The translations under genes and the position numbers were made by a program. A stretch of 40,974 nucleotides of DNA from Candidatus Peregrinibacteria bacterium GW2011_GWF2_38_29 (GTDB taxonomy: Bacteria > Patescibacteriota > Gracilibacteria > UBA1369 > UBA12463): assembly GCA_000992695.1 (NCBI GenBank), contig LBUS01000011.1:1-40974 (forward strand), written 5' to 3'. Positions 8,126-16,100 of the stretch are shown piece after piece. The first letter of the stretch is position 1. Each line of letters begins with the position of its first letter. Below the pieces are notes generated by a model that worked only from the letters and a program-made list of their open reading frames with translations, had not been told where the DNA came from and did not search any database.

Positions 8126-8206
8126 AAACTCAAAACGCAAAACGCAAATCTCAAAACCACAGCTCAAAAGTCAAATCCACAAGTTAAAAGTTAAAACTCA
8201 ATGCGC
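8125..8206 (+). repeat. heptamer/13-mer repeat tract (copy 1)
   Basis: The tract can be cut into units of 7 nt of the form AAAANNY (AAAACTC, AAAACGC twice, AAATCTC, AAAAGTC, AAAAGTT, AAAACTC) with two interspersed 13-mers, AAAACCACAGCTC (8153-8165) and AAATCCACAAGTT (8173-8185). Very similar tracts occur at 13080-13126 and 33864-33917, each in the spacer upstream of a gene. Confidence 0.75.
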
Positions 8207-8244
8207 TAGAAACAAATAAAAGTCGTAATGCGACACCTATATAA

Positions 8245-9486
8245 ATGGAAAACGAAAAACTACAATCATTAAAGGATTCGATCATATCGGGCAATGTGCC
8301 TCAGCTTGTACTTAGCACGATCAGCCTTGCGATTGATATGAGATCCAGCGATATTCACATTGAGCCGCAAAAAAATCATGTAAATATAAGATTTCGTATT
8401 GATGGTGTGCTTAGCCCTATCGTCGAATATCCGATCAATATGCACCCTGCCGTGATTTCAAGAATCAAGATTATGTCGGAATTAAAGATCGATGAACAGA
8501 GAGTTCCGCAAGATGGAAGAACGCATGTTACAACAAAAGATAATAGAAGTATGGATCTTCGTGTTTCGACTCTTCCTACAGTTAATGGTGAAAAAGTTGT
8601 AATGAGAATTCAGGATAAATCAAAGAAAATTCCGGATTTGGGCGAACTTGGAATTGAAGAAACAAATCTTAAATATTTTGAAGAAGCTTTAACGGCTCCA
8701 AATGGAATTATTTTGACAACAGGACCTACGGGTTCCGGTAAAACAACGACGCTTTATTCTGCGTTAAGCCGCTTAAACAAGCCGGAAGTTAATATTTTAA
8801 CAATTGAAGATCCGGTTGAAATTCAAATGGAAGGTTTGAATCAAAGTCAGGTTCATCCGGACATAAATTACACATTTGCAGGAGGTCTCAGGTGCGCACT
8901 TCGCCAAGATCCAAACATCATAATGGTGGGTGAAATTCGTGATAAAGAAACTGCGGATATCGCAATGGAGGCTTCTTTAACAGGTCATTTGGTTCTCTCA
9001 ACAATACATACAAACAGCGCGATTGAAACAATCACTCGTATTATAAATATGGGAATTCCGGATTATTTGATTCCCGCGACAGTTGAATTGATTATTGCAC
9101 AGAGGCTTGTAAGAAGGCTTTGTGACTGCAAAAAACCGGTTGAGCCTTCGCCTGAACACAAAATACGCGTTGATAAAGTTCTCGCAAATATGCCGGAAAC
9201 GATTAAAACCGCGCATAAAGAATTATTTGAAAAAATACAGTTTTTTGGACCTGTTGGATGCGAAAAATGTGGCGGAATCGGATATCTCGGACGCGTTGGT
9301 TTATATGAAATGTTAAAAATGCATGACAATATCAGAAGACTTATTTTGGAAGGAAAAACATCAATAGATATTGAAATAGAAGCCTTAAAGCTCGGTATGT
9401 TAACTCTTGAATATGATGGAATCTTTAAAGCTTTGAAAGGCGTCACATCTGTTGAGGAAATTTATCGCGTAGCAAGAAAAAGCTAA
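8245..9486 (+). CDS. GspE/PilB-family type IV pilus ATPase (short form)
   Basis: Hexameric secretion ATPase powering pilus assembly. Seen: the N2-domain motif SSDIHIEPQ, Walker A GPTGSGKTTTLYSA (about residues 159-172), Asp box EDPVE, Walker B with IIMVGEIRDKETA, His box TGHLVLSTIHTN, and a C-terminal zinc-site group C293, C295, C339, C342 (the first pair is CxC rather than CxxC) ahead of GYLGRVGLYEM. At 413 aa it lacks the N-terminal MshEN-type domain of ~560-aa PilB proteins. The cysteine group favours PilB/GspE over the retraction ATPase PilT, which has none. Its TAA overlaps the ATG of the next small frame (TAATG), so translation is coupled. Confidence 0.92.
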   Translation: MENEKLQSLKDSIISGNVPQLVLSTISLAIDMRSSDIHIEPQKNHVNIRFRIDGVLSPIVEYPINMHPAVISRIKIMSELKIDEQRVPQDGRTHVTTKDNRSMDLRVSTLPTVNGEKVVMRIQDKSKKIPDLGELGIEETNLKYFEEALTAPNGIILTTGPTGSGKTTTLYSALSRLNKPEVNILTIEDPVEIQMEGLNQSQVHPDINYTFAGGLRCALRQDPNIIMVGEIRDKETADIAMEASLTGHLVLSTIHTNSAIETITRIINMGIPDYLIPATVELIIAQRLVRRLCDCKKPVEPSPEHKIRVDKVLANMPETIKTAHKELFEKIQFFGPVGCEKCGGIGYLGRVGLYEMLKMHDNIRRLILEGKTSIDIEIEALKLGMLTLEYDGIFKALKGVTSVEEIYRVARKS

Positions 9487-9650
9487 TGGAAAACAATGTA
9501 AACAAATTAGGGCTGGAAGGATTAAACGACACATTCAAAATGGGCGGTAACTCAAGTGCGCCTGCCACAAGCCAAAATCCAACATTGAATAATATTTCTT
9601 TTGATCAAGCGGCTCTGTTCCAAAAAAATTGCTTCAACTTGAGAAATTAA
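9486..9650 (+). pseudogene. 5' part of pilC in a shifted frame (54 codons)
   Basis: An ATG overlapping the ATPase stop (TAATG at 9484-9488) opens a frame of 54 codons, rich in Asn, Gly and Ser, that ends in TAA at 9648-9650. It overlaps the PilC frame by 22 bp. At the run of seven A (within 9621-9629) one extra A would join it to the PilC frame and give one continuous protein of 428 residues. It is therefore most likely the true N-terminus of PilC, separated by a frameshift, a slippery site, or a sequence error. It could instead be a short independent coupling peptide. Confidence 0.5.
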
Positions 9651-10771
9651 AGCAGATGAAGTTCACAGGAAATCCGATTATTGATTTCTTTTATAAAGCA
9701 AATGACTATCTTATTTTACATACAAAAATTAAGGCTGTAGATTTATCCACATTTTTCAGATTGCTCGCAATCATGATTAATGCCGGAGTTCCGCTTATTA
9801 AAGCGCTTGACACTTTGGCCGAACAGAATGTTAGCAATATTAGACTTGGAAAAATAATTTATGATTTAGCGCGAAAAGTTGAACAAGGTAAAAGCTTGTC
9901 TGATTCGATGAAGTTATATTCTGATGTTTTTGATGAATCGCAAATTGGCATGGTAAAAAGCGGTGAAGCTTCGGGTCAACTTGTAAAAACATTATCAAAT
10001 ATTGCCGGACATTTGGAAAAAAGCGTTGCTCTCGGCTCAAAACTCAAGGGCGCGATGATTTATCCGATTGTTATTTTGGTGGTTTTGGCTGCGGTTGTTA
10101 CAGCACTTATGATGTTTGTTATCCCGGGAATGAAAGACTTTTTCATGCAATCCGGCGGACAAGAGCTTCCTGCAATTACACAGGTTGTTATAGGACTCAG
10201 TGACTTTATGATCGCATATTGGTATTTGCTTTTTGGTGGTATCTTTGGAGCAATTTTTCTCTTTGCGGCTTGGAAAAAAACCGCAACAGGAAAGTATCTT
10301 TGGGATGGTTTTGTACTTAAAATCCCTGTTATTGGGAACTTGGTAAAGAAAACTGTTTTGGCTGAATTTGCAAAATCTTTTAGTGATTTGATCGGTGCTG
10401 GAATTCCTTTAATCAGCGCTCTCAAGATCATCGCGAACTCAACAAAAAATTCGATTTATAAAGAAAAAATAACTCTCGCGGCGAAAGATATTGAACAAGG
10501 TATCCCGCTTGCAGAAACATTTAATGACCCAAAATTAATTCCTCCAATGTTGACGGATATGATTGCAATTGGTGAACAAACCGCACAGCTTGAAAATGTC
10601 ACGGAAAAGGTTGCGGGCTTTTATGAAGAAGAAGTTGATAACATGGTTAAAGGCTTGCTTAAGGGCTTTGAGCCATTGATTATGGTTGTGATGGGTATTG
10701 TCGTCGGTGGAATCGTCGCGGCAATTATGCTTCCAATTATGCAGATGTCTTCGAGCGTCGGCAACATGTAG
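9629..10771 (+). CDS. pilC: type IV pilus inner-membrane platform protein PilC (GspF family)
   Basis: Polytopic platform protein that couples the motor ATPase to the pilus. It has two repeated GspF cytoplasmic helical domains, each with the F-x-R/S-x-L-x-x-x-I-x-A-G-x-P-L signature: FFRLLAIMINAGVPLIKAL near residue 42 and FAKSFSDLIGAGIPLISAL near 248. Transmembrane helices lie at about 145-170, 195-215 and 350-375, the last with GGIVAAIMLPIMQ. No ATG opens this frame before 9656; TTG at 9629 is possible but weak. Together with the frame at 9486 (one base out of register) the protein would have typical length for the family. Transcription ends at the hairpin at 10782. Confidence 0.92.
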   Translation: MLQLEKLKQMKFTGNPIIDFFYKANDYLILHTKIKAVDLSTFFRLLAIMINAGVPLIKALDTLAEQNVSNIRLGKIIYDLARKVEQGKSLSDSMKLYSDVFDESQIGMVKSGEASGQLVKTLSNIAGHLEKSVALGSKLKGAMIYPIVILVVLAAVVTALMMFVIPGMKDFFMQSGGQELPAITQVVIGLSDFMIAYWYLLFGGIFGAIFLFAAWKKTATGKYLWDGFVLKIPVIGNLVKKTVLAEFAKSFSDLIGAGIPLISALKIIANSTKNSIYKEKITLAAKDIEQGIPLAETFNDPKLIPPMLTDMIAIGEQTAQLENVTEKVAGFYEEEVDNMVKGLLKGFEPLIMVVMGIVVGGIVAAIMLPIMQMSSSVGNM

Positions 10772-10781
10772 ACATAAGAAA

Positions 10782-10817
10782 GAAAACCTTGTCGGTTTTC
10801 TCTCTTCCTCTTTTTCC
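10782..10817 (+). terminator. terminator after pilC
   Basis: GAAAACC (10782-10788) pairs with GGTTTTC (10794-10800) around a short loop, followed by a T/C-rich stretch to about 10817. The T-tract is interrupted by C, so efficiency is uncertain. Confidence 0.55.
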
Positions 10818-10852
10818 CTTCAATGTATTTTCCTCCTCCGTTCGTTTACGCT

Positions 10853-10902
10853 CTGCTCTCTAATTTCGAGAGCAGGCTTCGCTTACTTCGTGCGCTCGCA
10901 CG
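10853..10902. repeat. two small inverted repeats in the pilC-fic spacer
   Basis: CTGCTCTC (10853-10860) is the exact complement of GAGAGCAG (10868-10875), and CGTGCG (10889-10894) of CGCACG (10897-10902). This 220-bp spacer is richer in GC than its surroundings. No gene or T-tract is associated; function unknown. Confidence 0.4.
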
Positions 10903-10957
10903 CTACTTTCTACGTCAGAAAATGAGCTTAATTGAAACTTTATAAAATATTCTGAAA

Positions 10958-10986
10958 TTGACAAACTTTATAAAGTTTTGTATAAT
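10958..10986 (+). promoter_or_regulatory. consensus promoter of the HTH-Fic gene with spacer operator
   Basis: TTGACA (10958-10963), exactly 17 bp, TATAAT (10981-10986): a perfect sigma70 promoter. The spacer contains a perfect 16-bp palindrome AAACTTTATAAAGTTT (10963-10978). Its left part, AAACTTTATAAA, is repeated at 10935-10946, 28 bp upstream. The placement suggests repression by the HTH domain of the encoded protein. The ATG at 10993 is 7 bases past the -10, so transcription would begin at or beside it. Confidence 0.7.
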
Positions 10987-10992
10987 GGGTAT

Positions 10993-11913
10993 ATGACAAT
11001 ATCCGAGAAATTAAAATTGGTAAAAAGCCTTTCCGGGCTTACGCAGGAAAAACTTGCTCGAAAGTTTAATGTGTCTTTCGCAACCGTAAACAGCTGGATA
11101 AGCGGGAAATCCATTCCCCATCCAAAAGCACAAGTTTTAATTGATGAATTTTATAAAGAATATACGGGACAAAAAATCATTCCCGATAATATTTTGCAGG
11201 CAAAAAAAGACTTACTCATATCAAAGAGCAAAAAATACAAAAATATTCTAAAAATTATCGATAAGCCGGATATTATGAATGAACTGGTCCTTTTGCTCAC
11301 TTATAACACCAACTCCATTGAAGGAAGCACTTTGAGTGAAAATGAAACCGGAGCAATATTGTTTCATAATAAAGTTTTGCCTAATAAAAGCCTAATTGAG
11401 CAAATGGAAGTCAAAAATCATCAAGCCGCATTGCAATTTCTATTTAAATATTTATCTTTGCGCAGTAATAAAATAGATGAAAATTTAATATTAAAACTGC
11501 ATGGAATTTTGATGAATGGGATTAAGGATGACGCGGGGTTCTATAGAAGATATGGAGTGCGGATAGTCGGCTCAAACGTGCCAACGTCAAATTACGTTAA
11601 AATACCGGATTTAATGCTTGAATTGGATAAGTCGATAAATGCATCATCAAAAGATCGAATCAAGCAAATAGCGGAAATCCATAGCACTTTTGAGAAGATT
11701 CATCCGTTTGGAGACGGAAACGGAAGAATCGGACGGCTTATTATAAACGCGATGTTGATAAAAAATAATATGCCTCCGGCTATAATCAAACAAGAAAAAA
11801 AACAGCTGTATTATACGTTTTTGAATAAATCTCAATTGCAAAATGACATAAGCCTGCTCGAAGATTTCCTCTGCGATGCCGTCTTGGATGGATTTAAAAT
11901 TATAGAAATGTAA
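10993..11913 (+). CDS. HTH-Fic protein (probable AMP-transferase with XRE-type DNA-binding domain)
   Basis: Fic proteins usually transfer AMP from ATP to target proteins. Residues ~1-55 form an XRE/Cro-type helix-turn-helix (LTQEKLARKFNVSFATVNSWISG). Residues ~106-112 carry TNSIEG, matching the inhibitory [S/T]xxxE[G/N] motif of class II Fic proteins that blocks ATP until relieved. The core motif HPFGDGNGRIGR starts at H237 and has all catalytic residues. The ATG at 10993 is chosen over TTG 10978, which lies inside the promoter. The gene sits alone between pilC and the prepilin gene, each boundary with its own signals. HTH plus operator palindrome suggests autoregulation; targets cannot be told. 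A linked antitoxin is not seen. Confidence 0.93.
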   Translation: MTISEKLKLVKSLSGLTQEKLARKFNVSFATVNSWISGKSIPHPKAQVLIDEFYKEYTGQKIIPDNILQAKKDLLISKSKKYKNILKIIDKPDIMNELVLLLTYNTNSIEGSTLSENETGAILFHNKVLPNKSLIEQMEVKNHQAALQFLFKYLSLRSNKIDENLILKLHGILMNGIKDDAGFYRRYGVRIVGSNVPTSNYVKIPDLMLELDKSINASSKDRIKQIAEIHSTFEKIHPFGDGNGRIGRLIINAMLIKNNMPPAIIKQEKKQLYYTFLNKSQLQNDISLLEDFLCDAVLDGFKIIEM

Positions 11914-11920
11914 AAACCTC

Positions 11921-11948
11921 TGGACTTTCGTAGACGGCGTGATAAAAT
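11921..11948 (+). promoter_or_regulatory. promoter of the prepilin gene
   Basis: Extended -10 TGA-TAAAAT (11940-11948) with TGGACT (11921-11926) at 16 bp. It starts directly after the fic stop codon. Predicted leader about 26 nt. Confidence 0.45.
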
Positions 11949-11980
11949 GTTATTTAGTTAAAAAAATAACCCTCACAAAA

Positions 11981-12490
11981 ATGTCTAACAAAAAAGGTTT
12001 CACGTTAATTGAGCTCTTGATCGTCATTGTGGTAATTGGAATCCTAAGTGTTGCCGTAGCTCCAAAACTATTGGATTATCCTAAAAAAGCAAGAGACGCG
12101 CAAAGAAAACAAACTGTAGCCGCGCTTGAATCCGCTTTAATGGCATGGGCTGGCTCTACAAGTGGAGACGCTACCAACATTTCCGTTTTAAATGGTTGTA
12201 TCGACGGATCAACTGCAAATACTTTAGGACTTGTTTTGAAAGACTATATCACCATACCTTCTGACCCAAAAGCCCCTGCTGTTATTGGAGGCTCTGCTTC
12301 TGCTTGCCATTCGTGGTACATTATAGAAAGAGAAGCAACAACAAATATCCTTACGAATTATGCCTTTGCAATGAAAATGGAATTAGCTTCTGATGGCAAC
12401 GTTACGATTGACGCAACTCCTACGTTTGCCGAAGTTTCCAATCTTGGCACAACGGGAGATCATTACGTTGTAAAAGGAACTCTAAAGTAA
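11981..12490 (+). CDS. type IV prepilin-like protein
   Basis: Secreted pilin or pseudopilin of 169 aa. The N-terminus MSNKKG^FTLIELLIVIVVIGI is a class III signal: basic leader, cleavage after Gly, Phe at +1, Glu at +5, and a ~20-residue hydrophobic helix. The globular part has two Cys (in LNGC and SACHSW) that could form a disulphide, and a PSDPKAP phrase common in GspG-like and CPR pilins. The start at 11981 is chosen over 11939 because prepilin leaders are short. It lies downstream of the pilus assembly genes, with the fic gene between. A leader peptidase is not in the window. Its own promoter and terminator mark a single-gene unit. Confidence 0.92.
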   Translation: MSNKKGFTLIELLIVIVVIGILSVAVAPKLLDYPKKARDAQRKQTVAALESALMAWAGSTSGDATNISVLNGCIDGSTANTLGLVLKDYITIPSDPKAPAVIGGSASACHSWYIIEREATTNILTNYAFAMKMELASDGNVTIDATPTFAEVSNLGTTGDHYVVKGTLK

Positions 12491-12510
12491 TATCTTTTAT
12501 TTTTCTCTTA

Positions 12511-12539
12511 AGCCCTGCCAGTCTTGGTGGGGCTTTTTT
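12511..12539 (+). terminator. terminator after the prepilin gene
   Basis: AGCCCTGCCA (12511-12520) pairs with TGGTGGGGCT (12525-12534, two G-U pairs) around a 4-nt loop, followed by T's to 12539. Confidence 0.85.
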
Positions 12540-12591
12540 AATTCCCAACCTTTTACGCAAATTTGATTTAAAAACGGTTTCTGATATTATT

Positions 12592-12600
12592 GAAGTAATT
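12592..12600 (+). promoter_or_regulatory. extended -10 element upstream of the 12614 gene
   Basis: TGA-TATTAT lies 13 nt before the ATG. No good -35 is visible. The spacing would give a leader of about 6 nt. Confidence 0.3.
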
Positions 12601-12613
12601 TAACCCCATTTGT

Positions 12614-12988
12614 ATGTTAATTTTCCCATTGTTGATGGTTGTTCTGTGCCTTGTTGGGCTCGGACTTTTCATCAGCGCGTTCGTGTCTATTCTTAAAAAC
12701 GCAGAGATAGAAAGGAATTTTAAGCCAATGTGGCTAACGTTTTTATGCTTAACCGGACCTATTGGTGGAGTCACCTACTTTTTCATGTTCAAAAAGACAG
12801 CTCTTGCATGGGTTGGGCTCGTTGTCGCGATTTTATTTATTGTAATGTATTTCGTGACAATCATTGCCGCTGTTGGATATTCCGCGAGCAAGGCAAGCGA
12901 CGCCTTCAAATTGCAAAAAAATGTTCAATTCAACCTTGATTCATCGAAAAAAAGCAACAATTTTGAGTTCGATGATTATATGCAATAA
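12614..12988 (+). CDS. small membrane protein, 124 aa
   Basis: Three predicted transmembrane segments (about residues 3-27, 40-58, 64-90) followed by a hydrophilic C-terminal tail with Lys/Ser/Asn and a final acidic FEFDDYMQ. The second segment contains TGPIGGVTYFF. It resembles small PLDc_N/DUF-type membrane proteins in pattern only; I do not assign a family. It is bounded by its own weak promoter and a good terminator, so it is probably a single-gene unit between the pilus and surface operons. Confidence 0.7.
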   Translation: MLIFPLLMVVLCLVGLGLFISAFVSILKNAEIERNFKPMWLTFLCLTGPIGGVTYFFMFKKTALAWVGLVVAILFIVMYFVTIIAAVGYSASKASDAFKLQKNVQFNLDSSKKSNNFEFDDYMQ

Positions 12989-13011
12989 TATCTAGCGTTT
13001 TTGTCAACTGT

Positions 13012-13056
13012 AAATGCCGCGTTTTTGGCTTACTGCCTTTAAAAAGCGGCATTTTT
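13012..13056 (+). terminator. terminator after the 12614 gene
   Basis: AAATGCCGC (13012-13020) pairs with GCGGCATTT (13046-13054) and T's continue to 13056. The 25-nt loop contains a smaller possible hairpin (GGC...GCC). Confidence 0.75.
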
Positions 13057-13060
13057 CGTG

Positions 13061-13066
13061 TATAAT
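13061..13066 (+). promoter_or_regulatory. candidate -10 for the surface operon
   Basis: TATAAT directly follows the preceding terminator. A second TATAAT occurs at 13137-13142, 18 nt before the start codon. Neither has a convincing -35, so which is used cannot be decided. AAAAGGGA (13143-13150), ten bases before the ATG at 13161, is one of the few SD-like sequences in the window. Confidence 0.3.
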
Positions 13067-13079
13067 ATATTAATAAGTC

Positions 13080-13126
13080 AAAGCTCAAAAGTAAAAAGTC
13101 AAAACCACAAGTTAAAACTCAAAACT
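13080..13126 (+). repeat. heptamer/13-mer repeat tract (copy 2)
   Basis: Units AAAGCTC, AAAAGTA, AAAAGTC, the 13-mer AAAACCACAAGTT (13101-13113), AAAACTC and AAAACTA, same design as 8125-8206. It occupies the leader or promoter region of the giant surface gene. Confidence 0.75.
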
Positions 13127-13160
13127 AAGCTTAACTTATAATAAAAGGGAAAGACAAAAA

Positions 13161-16100
13161 ATGCACACAAAAATAAAAACTTTGTTGACGTTAAACCGAC
13201 TTATTTCGGGCTTTATCTTGGCGTCTTTTGTTCTGACCCAGGTCATTGGAATACAGACTGTTTCGGCTTTTAACTTATATCCAAGAGTTGATGCCGAAGA
13301 AAGTTTTATGGCGCCGAAAAATATCGAGCATTCGGATATGGTCGCCGTACTTGTTTCCAAGGATATTTATGATAATGACGACGATTTTGAAGGCTTAAAT
13401 GAAAAATATGACGGGCTGAAAAATAATACAATCAAATATCGCGTTGAAAGATATGCTGAAGATATCGCCAAAGTTTTACCTAAAACTAAGGTTAAAATCA
13501 TAGTTGCTGAAAATAACACAGACGCACCAAGGAAAATTTATGAAGTTTTGGATAAGCTTTATTTCGAAGGAGAAGAGGTTAAAAACACGGTCGCACAGCT
13601 TCGCGGAATCGTTTTAGTCGGCAATATTCCGCTTCCTGAAGTCGAAAAAAGCGGGAAAAAGTTTACTACAATTTTCCCTTATACGGATTTTGATGAGCGC
13701 GCATACGTTTATGATTATACGAAAAATACGTTCGTTTCAAATCCTTCTTCTCTTGATCCTTCTGCGGATGTTTGGCATGGCGTGATTCCCGGAACTCCGG
13801 ATGAAATCGCGACTTATCTTGATAAAAACCATTTATATCACACCGGGAATAAAGATTTTACGGACTTTGCGCAAAAGGTTTTGTATGCGGATTTGAATCG
13901 TGAAAATGAAACAATGACGCGCGCGATGTATAAAAATTATGAAGAATATACAAACAGCCTTGAGAAAATGGCTTATTACAGATATACGAAAGAGTGGCTT
14001 ATAGATTTGATGAAGAAGTTTAATGAATCGATTGCGGCGGATGTTGAGATGGATACCGCGGATCAAGAAGTACCGGCGGCCAGCGCAAATCAAAAAATTA
14101 AATCAAACGGCAAAGAACAAAGCGTTTCCGCGCTTATGAAAAGCTCAAACGACAACCTCAAAAAAGCGCTTACGCAAGGCACGGATATAAGCATTCCGGA
14201 CATATTCACGAAATTCTTGGTTGAAAAATATGCGTTTCCTTATTACAAACTTTTTGAAAAACATTTGTCCGAAGTGAATGATTTTGTTGCAGGATCCGGC
14301 AGATGGGATGAATCGAGCGTTGATACCGCTATCAGCTTGATAAGTAAAAAAGATCTTGATAGTCGCGAATTCTTGAAGCAAATCAATAATTCCGTTGAAA
14401 AGAAAGTTGATGAAATTGTTGAAAAATTGCAAAAACCAATTCCGCTGATTAGATATGTTGAAGTTTCCGGATATACAAATTTACAACACGATGCAACCGG
14501 AAAAATTATTAAAAGAGATGCCACAATGAATTTGGGATTTAAAAACTCTGAAATGTCACATAAAAGTGAGGCTGAAGCGTGTCTTTTCCCTTATTTTAAT
14601 AACAGCAAAAATCTGGTTTTTTTGGCTAATGGCCTTGATCATTATATGAAAGATGACGGCTGGAAGTCTTATATAAACGGTATTTCTTATGAAAATTTAA
14701 ACTCCGCGGAACAATGCTCACTTTGGCGTGGAAATGCTTTAAATGACGATTCTAAAGCTGCAAAAATGCTCCGCACGGGGAACTTATCAACCTTGAATAC
14801 ATATGAATATCCAAAAGAATCGCTTGCTGATCCAAAAAAGCCGCCTACTCCAAGAAAGTCTCCAAGCATTGGCGTTAATACAAAAATAATTGATAAAAAT
14901 TCACTTAATGGACTCGGAATTTCCGGAGATTATAATTATGGATTTGTTGTTGCACCTGATTTAAAAACCGGCGTGCCTGCGGTTTATACAGAAGCGGCGA
15001 ATGACGTGAGCAAGATTTTAGCAGAAGGCGACGTTTTGCTTAGTATAGACGGCAAAAAGCTTACTCAATCTCATGACGTTGCGGAAGCTATGAAACCGCA
15101 TCATCCGGATATTTATCAAATCACATATGGTTCAAGCGGTCTGCCTGAAAAAAATTATGACAATGCTGAAGTTGAATTTTGGCAAAAGTCTTCAGGTAAA
15201 ATTGTAACTGCAAAAATTGGAATAATCGATGCAAACAGCGGAAATGATTATGCAAGAAAGCCTTGGGAAGTTTATGAAAATAGACCTTGGTCTGCTGATT
15301 GTTATGCTATCAACATGACTACGCCGGAAAAATGCTTCCCTTCTTTCGCAACAATACCGGTTTATGATGAAGCCGGCGCTTATGCTACCAAAAATGAATC
15401 AAAAGATTATTTAAAAAGCCAATCTTCTTATAGGGCTTGTTATGATTTTAACATTTATGAATCCCCTTCAAACAGCAATACCGATGTTTCCGCAAGACAC
15501 ATAGGTATGGCTCAATATCTGTATGAAGCTAAATTGCGCGATGATACATTCCTTTACACATATGTGCCCGGGGTTGGCGAAGATCCTTGGACTTGTGGCG
15601 GAGTTACATATCGAAGCAATTCTTACATAAAGAATTCCGGTAAATATGGTCCTGCAAAAGCCGGAGAAGTGCCAAAAGCTCCAACTCAAGATCCAAAATA
15701 TCTTCCTTTGACATGGGATAATAAATTTACTCTTTTCGATTTGTTGAAAGCTTATGCGAGCTCACAGAATCTTGCTCCTATTGGATTTGATGGCTTCAAA
15801 AGTAAATTTCTGGAAACTGCAAAAACGGAAATCGTTTCAATTTCGATGAAAGCTGATGGCGGGTTTGAATCTAAATTTATAAAACCTGATGTTTTTGTTT
15901 TATTTGAGCCTCATTTTTATCCTGATGACCAAAATCCAAAAACAATTTCAAGTGTTATTAAACACAAAAATCCGACAAATGAAACGCTTGGCATACAATT
16001 AAAATCATATTCCGCAGAAGCATTGCCTGTTGATGATCCAAGATATGTTACGTTCAAAAATAAACTTGATAATAAAGAAACAACCTTACTTTATCCAAAC

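Noticed and set aside
10698-10925. 75-codon plus-strand ORF after pilC
   Set aside because: It overlaps the end of pilC in another frame and runs through the terminator; the Cys/Ser-rich composition looks like a shadow frame.
10978-10992. TTG start for the Fic protein
   Set aside because: It would place the start codon inside the promoter, overlapping the -10 box.
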